64,000 bases of DNA, taken from Nocardioides kongjuensis. Its GTDB lineage: Bacteria > Actinomycetota > Actinomycetes > Propionibacteriales > Nocardioidaceae. Location: positions 3,599,001 to 3,663,000 of the forward strand of contig NZ_JACCBF010000001.1 of the NCBI RefSeq assembly GCF_013409625.1, in the 5' to 3' direction. The notes below the pieces were generated by a model. That model did not search any database. It was not told where the DNA came from and saw only the letters and a list, made by a program, of their open reading frames with translations. Positions 1-8,613 of the stretch are shown piece by piece (positions within the stretch are counted from its first letter, which is position 1; the number at the start of each line of letters is the position of its first letter). A program made the translations under genes and the position numbers.

Positions 1-796
1 CGACCAGGACCAGGGACCCGAGGGTGAGCAGCAGCATCGCCGTCGACACGGCGGCGACCTCGGGCCGCAGCCCGGTGCGCAGCGAGCCGAACAGGTGCAC
101 CGGCCACGACGTGGAGCCGGGCAGGGAGACGAAGGACGACACGACCGTGTTGTCCAGGCTCAGCGTGAACGCCATGAGGGCGCCGGCCAGGATGCTCGGC
201 CGCGCCATCGGCAGCGTCACCTGGCGGAACCGGTTCCAGGGCGCGGCGTAGAGGTCGGCGGCCGCCTCCTCGATCGCGGGATCCATGCCGGACATCCGCG
301 CGCGCACCATGAAGGTGACCGTGGCGAGAGCCACCGACGTGTGCACGACGACCAGCCGCACCAGGCCGTTGTTGAAGAGGGTCAGGTGGGCGTCGGTGCC
401 GAGGGTGACGAACCACGGGAGGATCGAGACGGCGTCCACGATCTCCGGCGTGACCAGGGTGATCGCGAGCAGTGCCGTCAGCACCAGGGCCCACCTGCTG
501 CGGGACCGGGCGAGGGCAACGCCGCCGACGGTGCCGAGCGCGGTCGCCACGACCGTGGCGAGGACGCCGGACATCAGCGAGACCTGGACCGAGCCGCGGA
601 TGGTCGGGTCGTGCACCGCCTTGCTGTAGGCGCTGAGCCCGAAGCCGTCCCACGACGCGAGCAGCCGGCCCTCGTTGAAGGAGTAGACGACGATCACCAG
701 GATCGGCGCGAAGAGGAACGCGAAGACGGCCAGGCCCAGCAGCCAGAAGAGCGCGTCCACCGGATCGCGGCGGGTACGACGGACAGCGGCGGTCAT
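1..796 (-). CDS. potC: Polyamine ABC transporter permease, PotC-like (3' end outside window)
   Basis: Inner-membrane permease subunit of a spermidine/putrescine-type ABC importer, partner of the PotB-like permease just upstream. About 265 codons are visible, close to the usual family length, so only the C-terminal tip is missing. The N-terminus is a short basic stretch followed by a strongly hydrophobic segment (residues about 13-36). The cytoplasmic EAA loop that docks on the ATPase begins near residue 172 (DPAIEEAAADLYA) and is followed by the conserved proline-rich turn. The ATG at 796 overlaps the stop of potB (TGATG), indicating translational coupling. The family is secure; polyamine rather than another substrate is inferred from the PotABCD gene set and the adjacent amine oxidase. 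Confidence 0.88.
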   Translation of the reverse strand, partial: MTAAVRRTRRDPVDALFWLLGLAVFAFLFAPILVIVVYSFNEGRLLASWDGFGLSAYSKAVHDPTIRGSVQVSLMSGVLATVVATALGTVGGVALARSRSRWALVLTALLAITLVTPEIVDAVSILPWFVTLGTDAHLTLFNNGLVRLVVVHTSVALATVTFMVRARMSGMDPAIEEAAADLYAAPWNRFRQVTLPMARPSILAGALMAFTLSLDNTVVSSFVSLPGSTSWPVHLFGSLRTGLRPEVAAVSTAMLLLTLGSLVLV

Positions 797-1752
797 CAGG
801 CCACTCCTGCCAGGTCGATGCGGCGGTGGAACCTGATCGCGGCCCGCCCGGCGAGGAAGACGAGCACGACCGCGAGCGCGGCGACCAGGATGAAGCCCAT
901 CAGGACGAACGCCATGGCCGCGCCGAGCGACCAGTCCTGGGCGCTGGAGAACTGCTGCGCGACCATCTGGCCGACCATGTTGCCGCGGGCACCGCCCAGC
1001 ACCGACGGCGTGATGTAGTCGCCCATCAGCGGGATGAACACCAGCAGGCAGCCGGCCGCCAGACCGGGCAGCGCGTCGGGCAGCGTCACCGAGAAGAACG
1101 TGCGCACCCGCCCGGCGCCGAGGTCGCGGGAGGCCTCGCGCTGCGCGGGATCCGTGCGCTCGAAGGCGACGTACAGCGGCAGGATCATCAGCGGCAGGTA
1201 GTTGTAGACGACCCCGAGCTGCACGGCGCTGCGGGTGTAGAGCACGGCGAGTGGGCTGTCGATCAGGTGCAGGTCCTGGAGCAGGTCGGACAGGAAGCCG
1301 TGGGGCGCGAGGATGATCCGCCAGCCGATGGTGCGGACCAGGAAGTTGGTCCAGTAGGGCACCAGGACCAGGGCGACCAGCAGGCCACGGATCCGCGGGG
1401 ACGCCTTGACCGCCATCCAGTAGGCGAACGGCACCGCGACGAGCACGCACAGCGTCGTACCGATGCCGGCGATCTCGAGGGTGTTCCAGAAGGTGCGCAC
1501 GAAGGTGCCGGTGGTCGCCTCGCCGTAGCGGTCGAGGGAGAGCCGGTCGTTGGCGACCGGGGTGAACAGGCTCGGCTTGTAGCCCAGGCTGTACCAGCCG
1601 ACCAGGCCGATCGGGATGAACACGAAGAACAGCAGCCATGCCCAGATCGGGAACGACAGCCAGGCCGCGCCACGCCTCGTCCGGGGTCCCCGGGAAGCGG
1701 TTCGGCCGGAGGAGCGAAGCGGGGGAGGCGACGAGGTTCCCGGGGTGGTCAT
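796..1752 (-). CDS. potB: Polyamine ABC transporter permease, PotB-like
   Basis: First membrane permease of the PotABCD-type importer, 318 codons. A Ser/Arg/Pro-rich cytoplasmic N-terminus leads into a long hydrophobic helix (about residues 28-50, FPIWAWLLFFVFIPIG), and further hydrophobic segments follow to the end. The EAA-type loop is near residues 195-225 (DPAQREASRDLGAG). The ATG at 1752 overlaps the TGA of the binding-protein gene (ATGA), and the stop overlaps the start of potC (TGATG), so the permeases are translated as a coupled pair. A much longer open frame continues upstream, but it is antisense-like in composition and contradicts the coupled start. Confidence 0.88.
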   Translation of the reverse strand: MTTPGTSSPPPLRSSGRTASRGPRTRRGAAWLSFPIWAWLLFFVFIPIGLVGWYSLGYKPSLFTPVANDRLSLDRYGEATTGTFVRTFWNTLEIAGIGTTLCVLVAVPFAYWMAVKASPRIRGLLVALVLVPYWTNFLVRTIGWRIILAPHGFLSDLLQDLHLIDSPLAVLYTRSAVQLGVVYNYLPLMILPLYVAFERTDPAQREASRDLGAGRVRTFFSVTLPDALPGLAAGCLLVFIPLMGDYITPSVLGGARGNMVGQMVAQQFSSAQDWSLGAAMAFVLMGFILVAALAVVLVFLAGRAAIRFHRRIDLAGVA

Positions 1753-2885
1753 GCTCCTGCCACCGCCTTGACCTCGTTGAGGATGTCGACCAGCGTCGAC
1801 TGCGACTCGGTGACCAGTCCGGGCGTCAACCGCGCCATCACGTCGTCGGGCGGGAAGACCAGACCGGCGTGGCTGAGGTCCCTGCTCTCGGCGAGCTCGC
1901 GCTGCCCGCGAAGGCCGGTCGGGTAGCCGATGTACTCGACGTCGCGGTAGGCCACGGCCGGGTCGAGCATGAAGTCGATCCAGGCATGCGCGTTGTCGGG
2001 GTGCTGGCAGCCGGCGGCGATCGCCCAGGTGTCCATCCAGAGGTTCGCGGTCGGCGCCGGGTAGACGAACTCCCAGTGCTCGTAGTCGCCCTCCTCGATG
2101 CCGAGCCGCGCATCGCCGTTGTAGGCCTGCATCAGCGCGAAGTCGCGCTGCACGATGTTCTGCGACGGGTCCGAGCTGAAGTTGCGGATGCACGGCGCCA
2201 GGTCGTTCACGAGGAACTCCCGCGCCGCGGCGAGGATGTCGGGGTCGGTGGTGTTGAGGTCCTGCCCGTTGGCCGCGAGGTGGATCGCGCACACCTCCCA
2301 GGGGTCGTCGAGCACCGACGTGGCTCCCCTCGCCTCGGCCTGGGCCGCGGCGATGAAGTCGGCCCACGACGTCATCGGCCGGGTGATCCGGCGGGTGTCG
2401 TAGACGTAGCCGGTGGTGCCGATGGTCTTCGCGACGACGTACTCGTCGTGCGGGTCCCAGCTGCGTCCGCGCACGCTGTCCTCGAGGTGCGCGAGGTTCG
2501 GGATCTTGTCGTGGTCGAGCTTCGCGAGCATGCCGTTGGCGATCATCTGCTGCACGTAGCTGCCGGTCGGCACGACGATGTCGTAGCCGCTCGTGCCGCG
2601 CGCCGTGCCGAGCTTGGCGATCATCTCCTCGTTGGAGGCGAACGCGTCCATCTGCACGGTGACGCCCTCGCGGTCCTGGAACCGCCGTACGTTCGCGGGA
2701 TCGTCGTAGTCGCCCCACGAGTAGACGTTGAGACGGCTCTCCTTGCGACCGTCGACGGCGGCGGTCGGAGCGTAGGTGCGGTCGCCGCAGCCGGTGAGTG
2801 CGCCGAGACCGACGACGCTCGCGCCACCGAGGAGGGCGCGCCGGCTCAGCCGGGGTACGGCCGCCCGCGGTGCCAGGACCCTCAC
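1749..2885 (-). CDS. potD: Extracellular polyamine-binding lipoprotein, PotD-like
   Basis: Substrate-binding component of the ABC importer, 378 codons from GTG 2885. This start is chosen because it overlaps the potA stop (GTGA) and leaves a compact export signal; an ATG further upstream would lie inside potA. The signal has a twin arginine (residues 15-16), a hydrophobic run and a lipobox LTGC ending at Cys33, so the protein is probably a Tat-exported lipoprotein. The mature part has the family features NVYSWGDYDDP at the start and DIVVPTGSYV around the first hinge. Known PotD/PotF proteins bind spermidine or putrescine through acidic and aromatic residues. The exact ligand cannot be read from the sequence. 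Confidence 0.87.
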   Translation of the reverse strand: MRVLAPRAAVPRLSRRALLGGASVVGLGALTGCGDRTYAPTAAVDGRKESRLNVYSWGDYDDPANVRRFQDREGVTVQMDAFASNEEMIAKLGTARGTSGYDIVVPTGSYVQQMIANGMLAKLDHDKIPNLAHLEDSVRGRSWDPHDEYVVAKTIGTTGYVYDTRRITRPMTSWADFIAAAQAEARGATSVLDDPWEVCAIHLAANGQDLNTTDPDILAAAREFLVNDLAPCIRNFSSDPSQNIVQRDFALMQAYNGDARLGIEEGDYEHWEFVYPAPTANLWMDTWAIAAGCQHPDNAHAWIDFMLDPAVAYRDVEYIGYPTGLRGQRELAESRDLSHAGLVFPPDDVMARLTPGLVTESQSTLVDILNEVKAVAGA

Positions 2886-4003
2886 GAGCCGGCTCCTGCA
2901 GGGAAGACCAGCACCGCCTCGGGATCCCAGGAGCACCAGACCGTGTCGCCGGCCTGCACGTCCGCGGCGTCGCGCAGGGGCGTGCGAGCGAACAGCTCGG
3001 TGCCGTCGGGACCGATGACGACGTACTGGATCTCGCCGCCGAGGAAGGAGGTGCCGGCGAGCCGGCCGGCGACCTTGTCGGCCGGCTGCGCGGGCTCGGC
3101 CGCGCTCACCCGCACCGACTCGGCGCGCAGGGCGAGGCGCAGCGAGTCCCCGGCCGTGTAGGGCGCCACCTGGTCGGGCGACACCGCGAACCGGGCGCCG
3201 CAGCCCTCCGCCACACCGTCGGGGCCGAGCACCACGTCGGCGAAGTTCTCGGTGCCGACGAAGGACGCGACGAACGCACTGCCGGGCCGCTGGTAGACCT
3301 CCTGCGGCGTACCGACCTGCTCGATCCGGCCGGCGTTCATCACGACGATCCGGTCGCTCATCACGAGCGCCTCGGCCTGGTCGTGGGTGACGAAGACGAA
3401 GGTGATGCCGACCTCGCGCTGCAGCAGCTTGAGCTCGACCTGCATCCGCTCGCGCAGCTGGCGGTCGAGGGCCGACAGCGGCTCGTCGAGCAGCAGCACG
3501 TCGGGCCGGTTGACGATGGCGCGCGCGATCGCGACCCGCTGCTGCTGGCCTCCGGAGAGCTTGCGGGGCTGGCGGTCCGCGAACTCCTCCATCCGGACCA
3601 GCCGCAGCGCCTCCTTGACCCGGGAGGCGATCTCGCCGCGCGGCGTACGACGCTGGCGCAGGCCGTAGGCGACGTTCTGCGCGACGCTCATGTGGGGGAA
3701 GAGGGCGTAGGCCTGGAAGACCGTGTTGACGGTGCGACGGTGCGGCGGCACCCCGACCACGGAGTCGCCGGCGAGCCGGATGTCGCCGGCGTCGGGCTCC
3801 TCGAAGCCACCGATCATCCGCAGCAGCGTGGTCTTGCCGCAGCCGGAGGGGCCGAGCAGGGAGAGGAACTCGCCGCGCGCGATGTCGAGGTCGACGCCGT
3901 CGACCGCGCGGTGGTCGCCGAACTCCTTGACCACGCCGTGCAGCGAGATGACGGGAACGGTGGCCGCGGTGGTCTCCGCGGCGGCGATGGTGGATGTCGT
4001 CAC
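2882..4003 (-). CDS. potA: Polyamine ABC transporter ATPase, PotA-like
   Basis: ATP-hydrolysing subunit, 373 codons from GTG 4003, which overlaps the stop of the upstream oxidase gene (GTGA). Visible motifs: Walker A GPSGCGKTT at residues 51-59, Q-loop near residue 97 (VFQAYALFPHM), signature LSGGQQQR near 155, Walker B VLLLDEPLSALD, H-loop FVFVTHDQ, and a C-terminal TOBE-type regulatory domain of about 120 residues. This matches the spermidine/putrescine and related class of importers in length and order. It sits between an amine oxidase and the binding protein, in an operon where every junction overlaps by a few bases. Confidence 0.92.
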   Translation of the reverse strand: MTTSTIAAAETTAATVPVISLHGVVKEFGDHRAVDGVDLDIARGEFLSLLGPSGCGKTTLLRMIGGFEEPDAGDIRLAGDSVVGVPPHRRTVNTVFQAYALFPHMSVAQNVAYGLRQRRTPRGEIASRVKEALRLVRMEEFADRQPRKLSGGQQQRVAIARAIVNRPDVLLLDEPLSALDRQLRERMQVELKLLQREVGITFVFVTHDQAEALVMSDRIVVMNAGRIEQVGTPQEVYQRPGSAFVASFVGTENFADVVLGPDGVAEGCGARFAVSPDQVAPYTAGDSLRLALRAESVRVSAAEPAQPADKVAGRLAGTSFLGGEIQYVVIGPDGTELFARTPLRDAADVQAGDTVWCSWDPEAVLVFPAGAGS

Positions 4004-5427
4004 GAGTCGAACCCCAGTCCGAGTGCGTCGAGGGTGCGCAGCCAGGCGTTGCGGCGTCCGCCGCGGTGATCGGCCCGGTCGAGCGACCAGCGGGTGGCCT
4101 GGATGCCGATCGAGGCGATCGGCTCCGGCGGGAACGGCAGCGGCATCCGGCGCACCATGTCCAGGCGGGTGCGCTCGGTGTCGAGGCCGGCGAGGCGGTC
4201 GAGCATCACCTCGGCCGCGAACCGGGACGCCCCCACCCCGAGGCCGGTGAAACCGGCGGTGTGGGCGACCCGGCCGTTCATGGCCCGTCCGTGGAAGGCG
4301 CAGAACTGCGTCGAGGTGTCGATCGCGCCGGCCCAGCGGTGGCTGAAGCGCAGGCCCTCCAGCTGCGGGAAGGTGGTGAGGAAGTGCCCGGCCAGGCGCC
4401 GGTAGGTCTCCGGGCGGCGCTCGTACGACGCCCGGACCTTGCGCCCGTAGTGGTAGATCGCGTCGTACCCGCCCCACAGGATGCGGTTGTCGCGGCTGAG
4501 CCGGTAGTAGTGGAACTGGTTGGCCATGTCGCCGATGCCCTGGCGGCCCTCCCAGCCGATCGAGGCGAGCTGCTCGGCGCTGAGCGGCTCGGTCATCAGG
4601 GCGTAGTCGTAGACCGGCACCGTGTGCATCCGGTAGCGCGCGAGCAGGCTCGGGAAGACGTTGGTGGCCAGCGCGACGCGGCGGGCGGTGACGATCCCGG
4701 CCTCGGTGGTGACCCGGACCGGCCCCTGCCTGCCGTCGCCGTCGATGCCGGTGGCCCGGGTGCCCTCGAAGATCTCGACACCGAGCCCGGCCGCGACGCG
4801 GGCCAGCTCCCCGGCCAGCTTGGCCGGGTGGACCAGCGCGACGTCGGGGTCGAAGGCACCGGCGAGGTACGTCGGGCTGGCGACCAGCCGCCTCAGCTCC
4901 TCGGCCTCGATGACCTCGGCGCCGCTGGCCCGCAGGTCCTCGACCTGGTGCGGCGCGATCGCCACGTCCAGCTCGCCGGTGCGCTCGTAGTCGCAGTCCA
5001 TGGCGTAGTGCCCGACGGTCGCCTCGATGGCGTCCAGGTTCGCGATCCCGAGCCGCTCCAGCTCGTCGTACTGCTCGGGCCAGCGGGACCGGCCGTTCTC
5101 CTCGCCGTGCGTGATGCTGGCCGCGCAGAACCCGCCGTTGCGCCCGGAGGCCGCCCAGCCGATCCGCGCGGCCTCGACCAGCACGACTCGGCGCCCGGGC
5201 TCGCGCTGCTTGGCGACCACCGCCGTCCACAGGCCGGTGTAGCCGCCGCCGACCACGAGCAGGTCGGTGTCGATCGCCCTGCGCAGCGGCGGGTGCGCCG
5301 GGCGCTGCGTCAGGTCGTCGATCCAGAAGCAGGCGTCCCGTGCGCCGGCGAGCGCGTGGTCGACGGCGGCGCGAGCGACGGGCGTGCGCGAGAAGACCGT
5401 CCCCGGGACGGTGGTGCTGACGGGCAT
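4000..5427 (-). CDS. FAD-dependent amine oxidoreductase (DAO family, gamma-glutamylputrescine oxidase-like)
   Basis: Flavoprotein of the D-amino-acid oxidase (DAO) superfamily, 475 codons, about the length of PuuB-type oxidases. A dinucleotide-binding motif VVGGGYTGLWTA lies near residues 57-69, followed by the acidic end of the second strand (VVLVEA) and the family marker GWAASGRNGGF. PuuB-like enzymes oxidise gamma-glutamyl-putrescine or related amines to an aldehyde, releasing ammonia and H2O2. The gene is first in the operon ahead of potA, which supports a role in degrading the polyamine that is imported. No glutamate-putrescine ligase lies nearby, so free amine or another imported amine is also possible. 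It is divergent from a LacI regulator with a palindromic site between them. Confidence 0.8.
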   Translation of the reverse strand: MPVSTTVPGTVFSRTPVARAAVDHALAGARDACFWIDDLTQRPAHPPLRRAIDTDLLVVGGGYTGLWTAVVAKQREPGRRVVLVEAARIGWAASGRNGGFCAASITHGEENGRSRWPEQYDELERLGIANLDAIEATVGHYAMDCDYERTGELDVAIAPHQVEDLRASGAEVIEAEELRRLVASPTYLAGAFDPDVALVHPAKLAGELARVAAGLGVEIFEGTRATGIDGDGRQGPVRVTTEAGIVTARRVALATNVFPSLLARYRMHTVPVYDYALMTEPLSAEQLASIGWEGRQGIGDMANQFHYYRLSRDNRILWGGYDAIYHYGRKVRASYERRPETYRRLAGHFLTTFPQLEGLRFSHRWAGAIDTSTQFCAFHGRAMNGRVAHTAGFTGLGVGASRFAAEVMLDRLAGLDTERTRLDMVRRMPLPFPPEPIASIGIQATRWSLDRADHRGGRRNAWLRTLDALGLGFDS

Positions 5428-5440
5428 GGGCAGTACCGTG

Positions 5441-5460
5441 GGTGATTAATCCATTAACCA
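5441..5460. promoter_or_regulatory. Palindromic operator between polyamine operon and LacI regulator
   Basis: The short gap between the divergent oxidase and LacI genes contains an AT-rich inverted repeat with core TTAATCCATTAA at 5446-5457, the most AT-rich stretch for hundreds of bases. LacI-family repressors bind such symmetric sites. The position, 14 bases before the oxidase start and 19 before the regulator start, fits control of both. It is assigned to the adjacent LacI protein by inference. Confidence 0.6.
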
Positions 5461-5476
5461 CAAGGGGTTCCCCGAA

Positions 5477-6481
5477 ATGAAGCCGACGATCCTCGACGTC
5501 GCCCGTGCCGCGGGGGTGTCGGTCGCGACCGTGTCCAACGCCCTCAACGACACCGGCCGGGCCTCGGCCGCGACCCGGGCCCGCGTGCGCGAGGTGGCCG
5601 CGACGATGGGCTACCGCCCCAACGCCGCCGGGCGCACGCTGCGCACCGGCCGCACCGGCGTCCTCGCGCTGGCGGTCACCACCTTCGGCGAGCAGACCTG
5701 GAACTACGCCGAGATCGCCTACTACGCCCACATGGTCGCCGCCGCCACGTCGGCCGCCCACGCCCACAGGTACGCGCTCACCGTGCTGCCCGCCAGCCTC
5801 GACGCCGACGGCTGGCACGCCGTGGCCGCCGACGGCGTGGTGCTGCTCGACTCCCCGGAGGGCGACCCCGCGGCCCGGGTGCTGCGGGCCCGCGGCATCC
5901 CGATCGCCTTCGACGGCCGGCCGCACGAGCTCGGCCCGCTCGACTCCTGGGTCGACAACGACCACGCCGCGACGATGGCCGTGGTGCTCGCCCACCTGCG
6001 CGAGCAGGGTGCCCGACGGATCGCCCTGCTGGCCCAGAACACCTCCGACCACTACACGCGCGACTGCCTGGCGGCGTACCGCTCCCAGGTGGACCGGCCC
6101 CGGATCGCCCTCACCGAGAGCACCGACCCGGTCGGTCGCGCCGAGGCCGAGCAGCTGCTCCGCGACGGCGCCGACGCCGTCTACAGCCTGCTCGACGACG
6201 GCGGGCGCGGCATCGTCGCGGCCGCGGACGCACTCGGCCTCCGGGTGCCCGACGACGTCCTCGTGGTCACGGCGAGCGAGGACCCGACCTACGCGTCGAC
6301 GTCACCGCCGGTCAGCACCGTCTCGCTGCGGCCGGCCGACACCATCAGCGCCGCCGTCGACGCGCTCGTCGCCACGTTGGCCGGGGGGTCGCCCTCGGTG
6401 CGCGACGACCTCACCACCGACCTGGTGGTCCGGCCCTCGTCGCTGCGTCGATCGGTGCCTGTTCGGGCCAGCTCGTCCTGA
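5477..6481 (+). CDS. LacI-family transcriptional regulator of the polyamine operon
   Basis: DNA-binding repressor of 334 residues, the usual LacI length. The N-terminal helix-turn-helix and hinge are textbook (TILDVARAAGVSVATVSNALN, residues about 4-24, then MGYRPNAAGRTLRTGRTG). A periplasmic-binding-protein-like effector domain fills the rest (for example the DSWVDNDHAATMAVVLAHL segment). It is transcribed away from the oxidase-pot operon and most simply regulates it through the palindrome at 5446-5457. The effector, perhaps a polyamine or derivative, is not visible. The last 71 bases overlap the convergent DUF5994-like gene. Confidence 0.88.
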   Translation: MKPTILDVARAAGVSVATVSNALNDTGRASAATRARVREVAATMGYRPNAAGRTLRTGRTGVLALAVTTFGEQTWNYAEIAYYAHMVAAATSAAHAHRYALTVLPASLDADGWHAVAADGVVLLDSPEGDPAARVLRARGIPIAFDGRPHELGPLDSWVDNDHAATMAVVLAHLREQGARRIALLAQNTSDHYTRDCLAAYRSQVDRPRIALTESTDPVGRAEAEQLLRDGADAVYSLLDDGGRGIVAAADALGLRVPDDVLVVTASEDPTYASTSPPVSTVSLRPADTISAAVDALVATLAGGSPSVRDDLTTDLVVRPSSLRRSVPVRASSS

Positions 6482-6812
6482 TCCACAGCACCTCGGAGCC
6501 GAGCAGCCGCACCAGCACGAGGCCGCGGCCCCGGACGCGGGGCAGGAGGCCGACCTTGATCCGGCCGTGGCGGGTGAAGAGCTCCGTCACGACCTCGTCC
6601 CAGTCGTCCGGCGCGTAGGCGAGCCGGTCGACACGCCCCCTCTCCGCCGGGAACTCGTCGACCAGGTGGGCGCCCTCGCGTACCAGGTCACGTCCGTACG
6701 GCAGCCAGATGCCGTCGGCCAGGGCGAAGCGCGGGGCGTCGGCGACCTGCAGGCGCAGGTGCCCGAGCGCGTCGGGATGCCGGTGGGGATAGGTGAAGTC
6801 GCGGGCACCCAT
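6411..6812 (-). CDS. DUF5994-like small protein
   Basis: A 133-residue protein without a predicted membrane segment or signal. The pattern HLRLQVADAP, then ADGIWLPYGRDLVREG, then a C-terminal half with VLVRLLGSEVLWIRT resembles the actinobacterial DUF5994 family, whose function is unknown. ATG 6812 is the first good start. The 3' end runs 71 bases into the convergent LacI gene; such an overlap is uncommon, and the real end could only be shortened by mutation, since the frame stays open to 6411. The next gene (lipoate-ligase-like) is divergent, about 100 bases away. Confidence 0.6.
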   Translation of the reverse strand: MGARDFTYPHRHPDALGHLRLQVADAPRFALADGIWLPYGRDLVREGAHLVDEFPAERGRVDRLAYAPDDWDEVVTELFTRHGRIKVGLLPRVRGRGLVLVRLLGSEVLWIRTSWPEQAPIDAATRAGPPGRW

Positions 6813-6914
6813 GGCGCCGCCTCTCGTTGCGCCCGCACCGCACCGGGTGTGCCGCGGAGGCGAGTGCCTCCACTCTACGTCGCCGCTCCTGTGGGCCTCG
6901 GGCAGAATCCAGGC

Positions 6915-7619
6915 GTGCAGCTGCGCCACGTCACCGGCTCGATCGCGGACTTCCACGCCCGGGTGATCCCGGACGACCTCGCCGACGCGGAGGTGTGGTC
7001 CTTCGAGCCCTCGGCCCCGGCCCTGGTCCTCGGCAGCGCCCAGGACCACACCACCGCCTCCGCGGCGGCGACCGCGGCCGCCGGCATCGACGTCGTACGA
7101 CGGCGCAGCGGCGGCGGCGCCGTCCACGTCGACCCGGCCCGCTCGGTCTGGATCGACGTGGTCGTCCCGCGGCACCACGAGCGGTGGAGCGACGACGTGC
7201 GCGAGTCGGTGTACTGGCTGGGCGAGGCGTGGCAGCGGGCGCTGGCGCGCCTCGGGATCGCCTCCGAGCTCTACCGCGGTGGTCTCGAGCAGACGCCGTG
7301 GGGTCGGCTGGTCTGCTTCGCGGCGCTCGGTCCGGGCGAGGTGCTCGTCGAGGGCCGCAAGCTGGTCGGCATCTCGCAGCGGCGCACCAAGGCCGGCGCG
7401 CGGTTCCAGTGCATCGCCTACGACCGCTGGGACCCCTACGACGTCCTCGACCTGCTCGACATGACGGCCGAGGACCGGGCGGTCGCGGGCGCCGACCTGG
7501 CCGGCCGGGCCACGGGCGTCGGCGACCGACTGGCCGAGCTGCGGGCCGCGATCCTCGAGGAGCTGGTCGAGGGGTCGGGTCCTCCTCGGCGCGGACCCAC
7601 CCCACCACCCATGCACTGA
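6915..7619 (+). CDS. Lipoate-protein ligase A family protein
   Basis: Biotin/lipoate protein ligase (BPL_LplA_LipB) family member, 234 codons from GTG 6915. The diagnostic lipoyl-AMP pocket RRRSGGGAVHVD is near residues 58-69, and a second conserved part is LVEGRKLVGISQRRT near 150. Such enzymes transfer lipoate or octanoate to the lysine of lipoyl domains, although some paralogues only move the acyl group between proteins. It lies 12 bases before a LysR gene and one gene before pyruvate dehydrogenase, whose E2 subunit carries a lipoyl domain, so E2 is a plausible target. At 234 residues it is shorter than E. coli LplA and lacks the large C-terminal domain, a form common in Gram-positives. 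Confidence 0.8.
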   Translation: MQLRHVTGSIADFHARVIPDDLADAEVWSFEPSAPALVLGSAQDHTTASAAATAAAGIDVVRRRSGGGAVHVDPARSVWIDVVVPRHHERWSDDVRESVYWLGEAWQRALARLGIASELYRGGLEQTPWGRLVCFAALGPGEVLVEGRKLVGISQRRTKAGARFQCIAYDRWDPYDVLDLLDMTAEDRAVAGADLAGRATGVGDRLAELRAAILEELVEGSGPPRRGPTPPPMH

Positions 7620-7631
7620 GAACATGGGTGC

Positions 7632-8528
7632 ATGGAGCTGGACACGATTCGTGCATTCCTTGCCGTGGCCGACGGCAGCACCGTGACCGAGACGGCCGAG
7701 CAGGTGCACCGCACGCAGCCGGCCGTGTCGCGGGCACTGGCCCGCCTCGAGCGCGAGGTCGGCACCCCGCTCTTCCAGCGGGTCGGGCGCGGCCTGGTGC
7801 TGACGCCGGCGGGGCGCGAGCTGGCCGTGCACGCGCGGGAGACCGTCGAGTCCTACGAGCGCGGGGTGCGCTCGGTGCAGGACATCACCGCTCCGGACGG
7901 CGGCTTCGTGCCGGTGGCCTTCCTGCACACGCTCGGCACCTGGCTGGTGCCCGAGCTGATCCGCGAGTTCCGCGCCAGGCGGCCGCAGGTGCGCTTCGAC
8001 CTGCGCCAGCACGGCGACGAGGGCCTGATCGACGACCTGCTCGGGGGCGCGGTGGACCTCGCCATCACCGGCGACCGGCCGGAGCTCGCACAGCTCGAGA
8101 GCCGGCGGCTGTTCCTCGAGCCGCTGCGGCTCGTCGTACCGCCCGACCACCGGCTCGCGCACCGGCGCACCGCACGCCTGCGCGACGTGCGGGACGAGCA
8201 GTTCATCGTGCTCAAGCCGGGCTTCAGCCTGCGCAGGGTCACCGAGGACCTCTGCGCCGAGGTCGGCTTCGCGCCGAGGATCGGGTTCGAGGGCGAGGAG
8301 GTCGAGACCCTGCGCGGCCTCGTGTCCGCGGGCCTCGGTGTCGCGCTGCTGCCCGAGCCGCGCGGCGGCGCGTCCCCGGCCGCGCCCTCGATCCGGCTCA
8401 AGGACGTGCGCGCGTCCCGCGAGATCGGGCTGGCCTGGGTCCGCGACCGCAGCCTGCCGCCGGCGTCCGCCCACTTCCGTGAGCACGTGCTGCGGACGAG
8501 TCGGAAGATCAATGTCTCTGACGCATAG
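7632..8528 (+). CDS. LysR-family transcriptional regulator
   Basis: Regulator of 298 residues, typical LysR length. The N-terminal winged helix-turn-helix is clear (MELDTIRAFLAVADG, then TQPAVSRALARLEREVGTPLF), followed by a substrate-binding-like effector domain with PELIREFRARRPQVRF and a C-terminal VSAGLGVALLPE motif. It sits between the lipoate-ligase-like gene (12 bases upstream) and aceE (85 bases downstream), all on the same strand. It could therefore control either the pyruvate dehydrogenase genes or its own transcription unit. The effector is unknown. Confidence 0.85.
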   Translation: MELDTIRAFLAVADGSTVTETAEQVHRTQPAVSRALARLEREVGTPLFQRVGRGLVLTPAGRELAVHARETVESYERGVRSVQDITAPDGGFVPVAFLHTLGTWLVPELIREFRARRPQVRFDLRQHGDEGLIDDLLGGAVDLAITGDRPELAQLESRRLFLEPLRLVVPPDHRLAHRRTARLRDVRDEQFIVLKPGFSLRRVTEDLCAEVGFAPRIGFEGEEVETLRGLVSAGLGVALLPEPRGGASPAAPSIRLKDVRASREIGLAWVRDRSLPPASAHFREHVLRTSRKINVSDA

Positions 8529-8613
8529 ATCAACCGAAAACTAGGCATTGGACGCATTCCAGCAGGGGACCTGAGGATGGTGACGGCCATCACCACCGAC
8601 CCGAGGACCTCTG

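Noticed and set aside
2882..6052. A 1056-codon minus-strand frame covering potA and the oxidase
   Set aside because: Only the last third is potA. The rest is out of frame with the oxidase and crosses the LacI gene.
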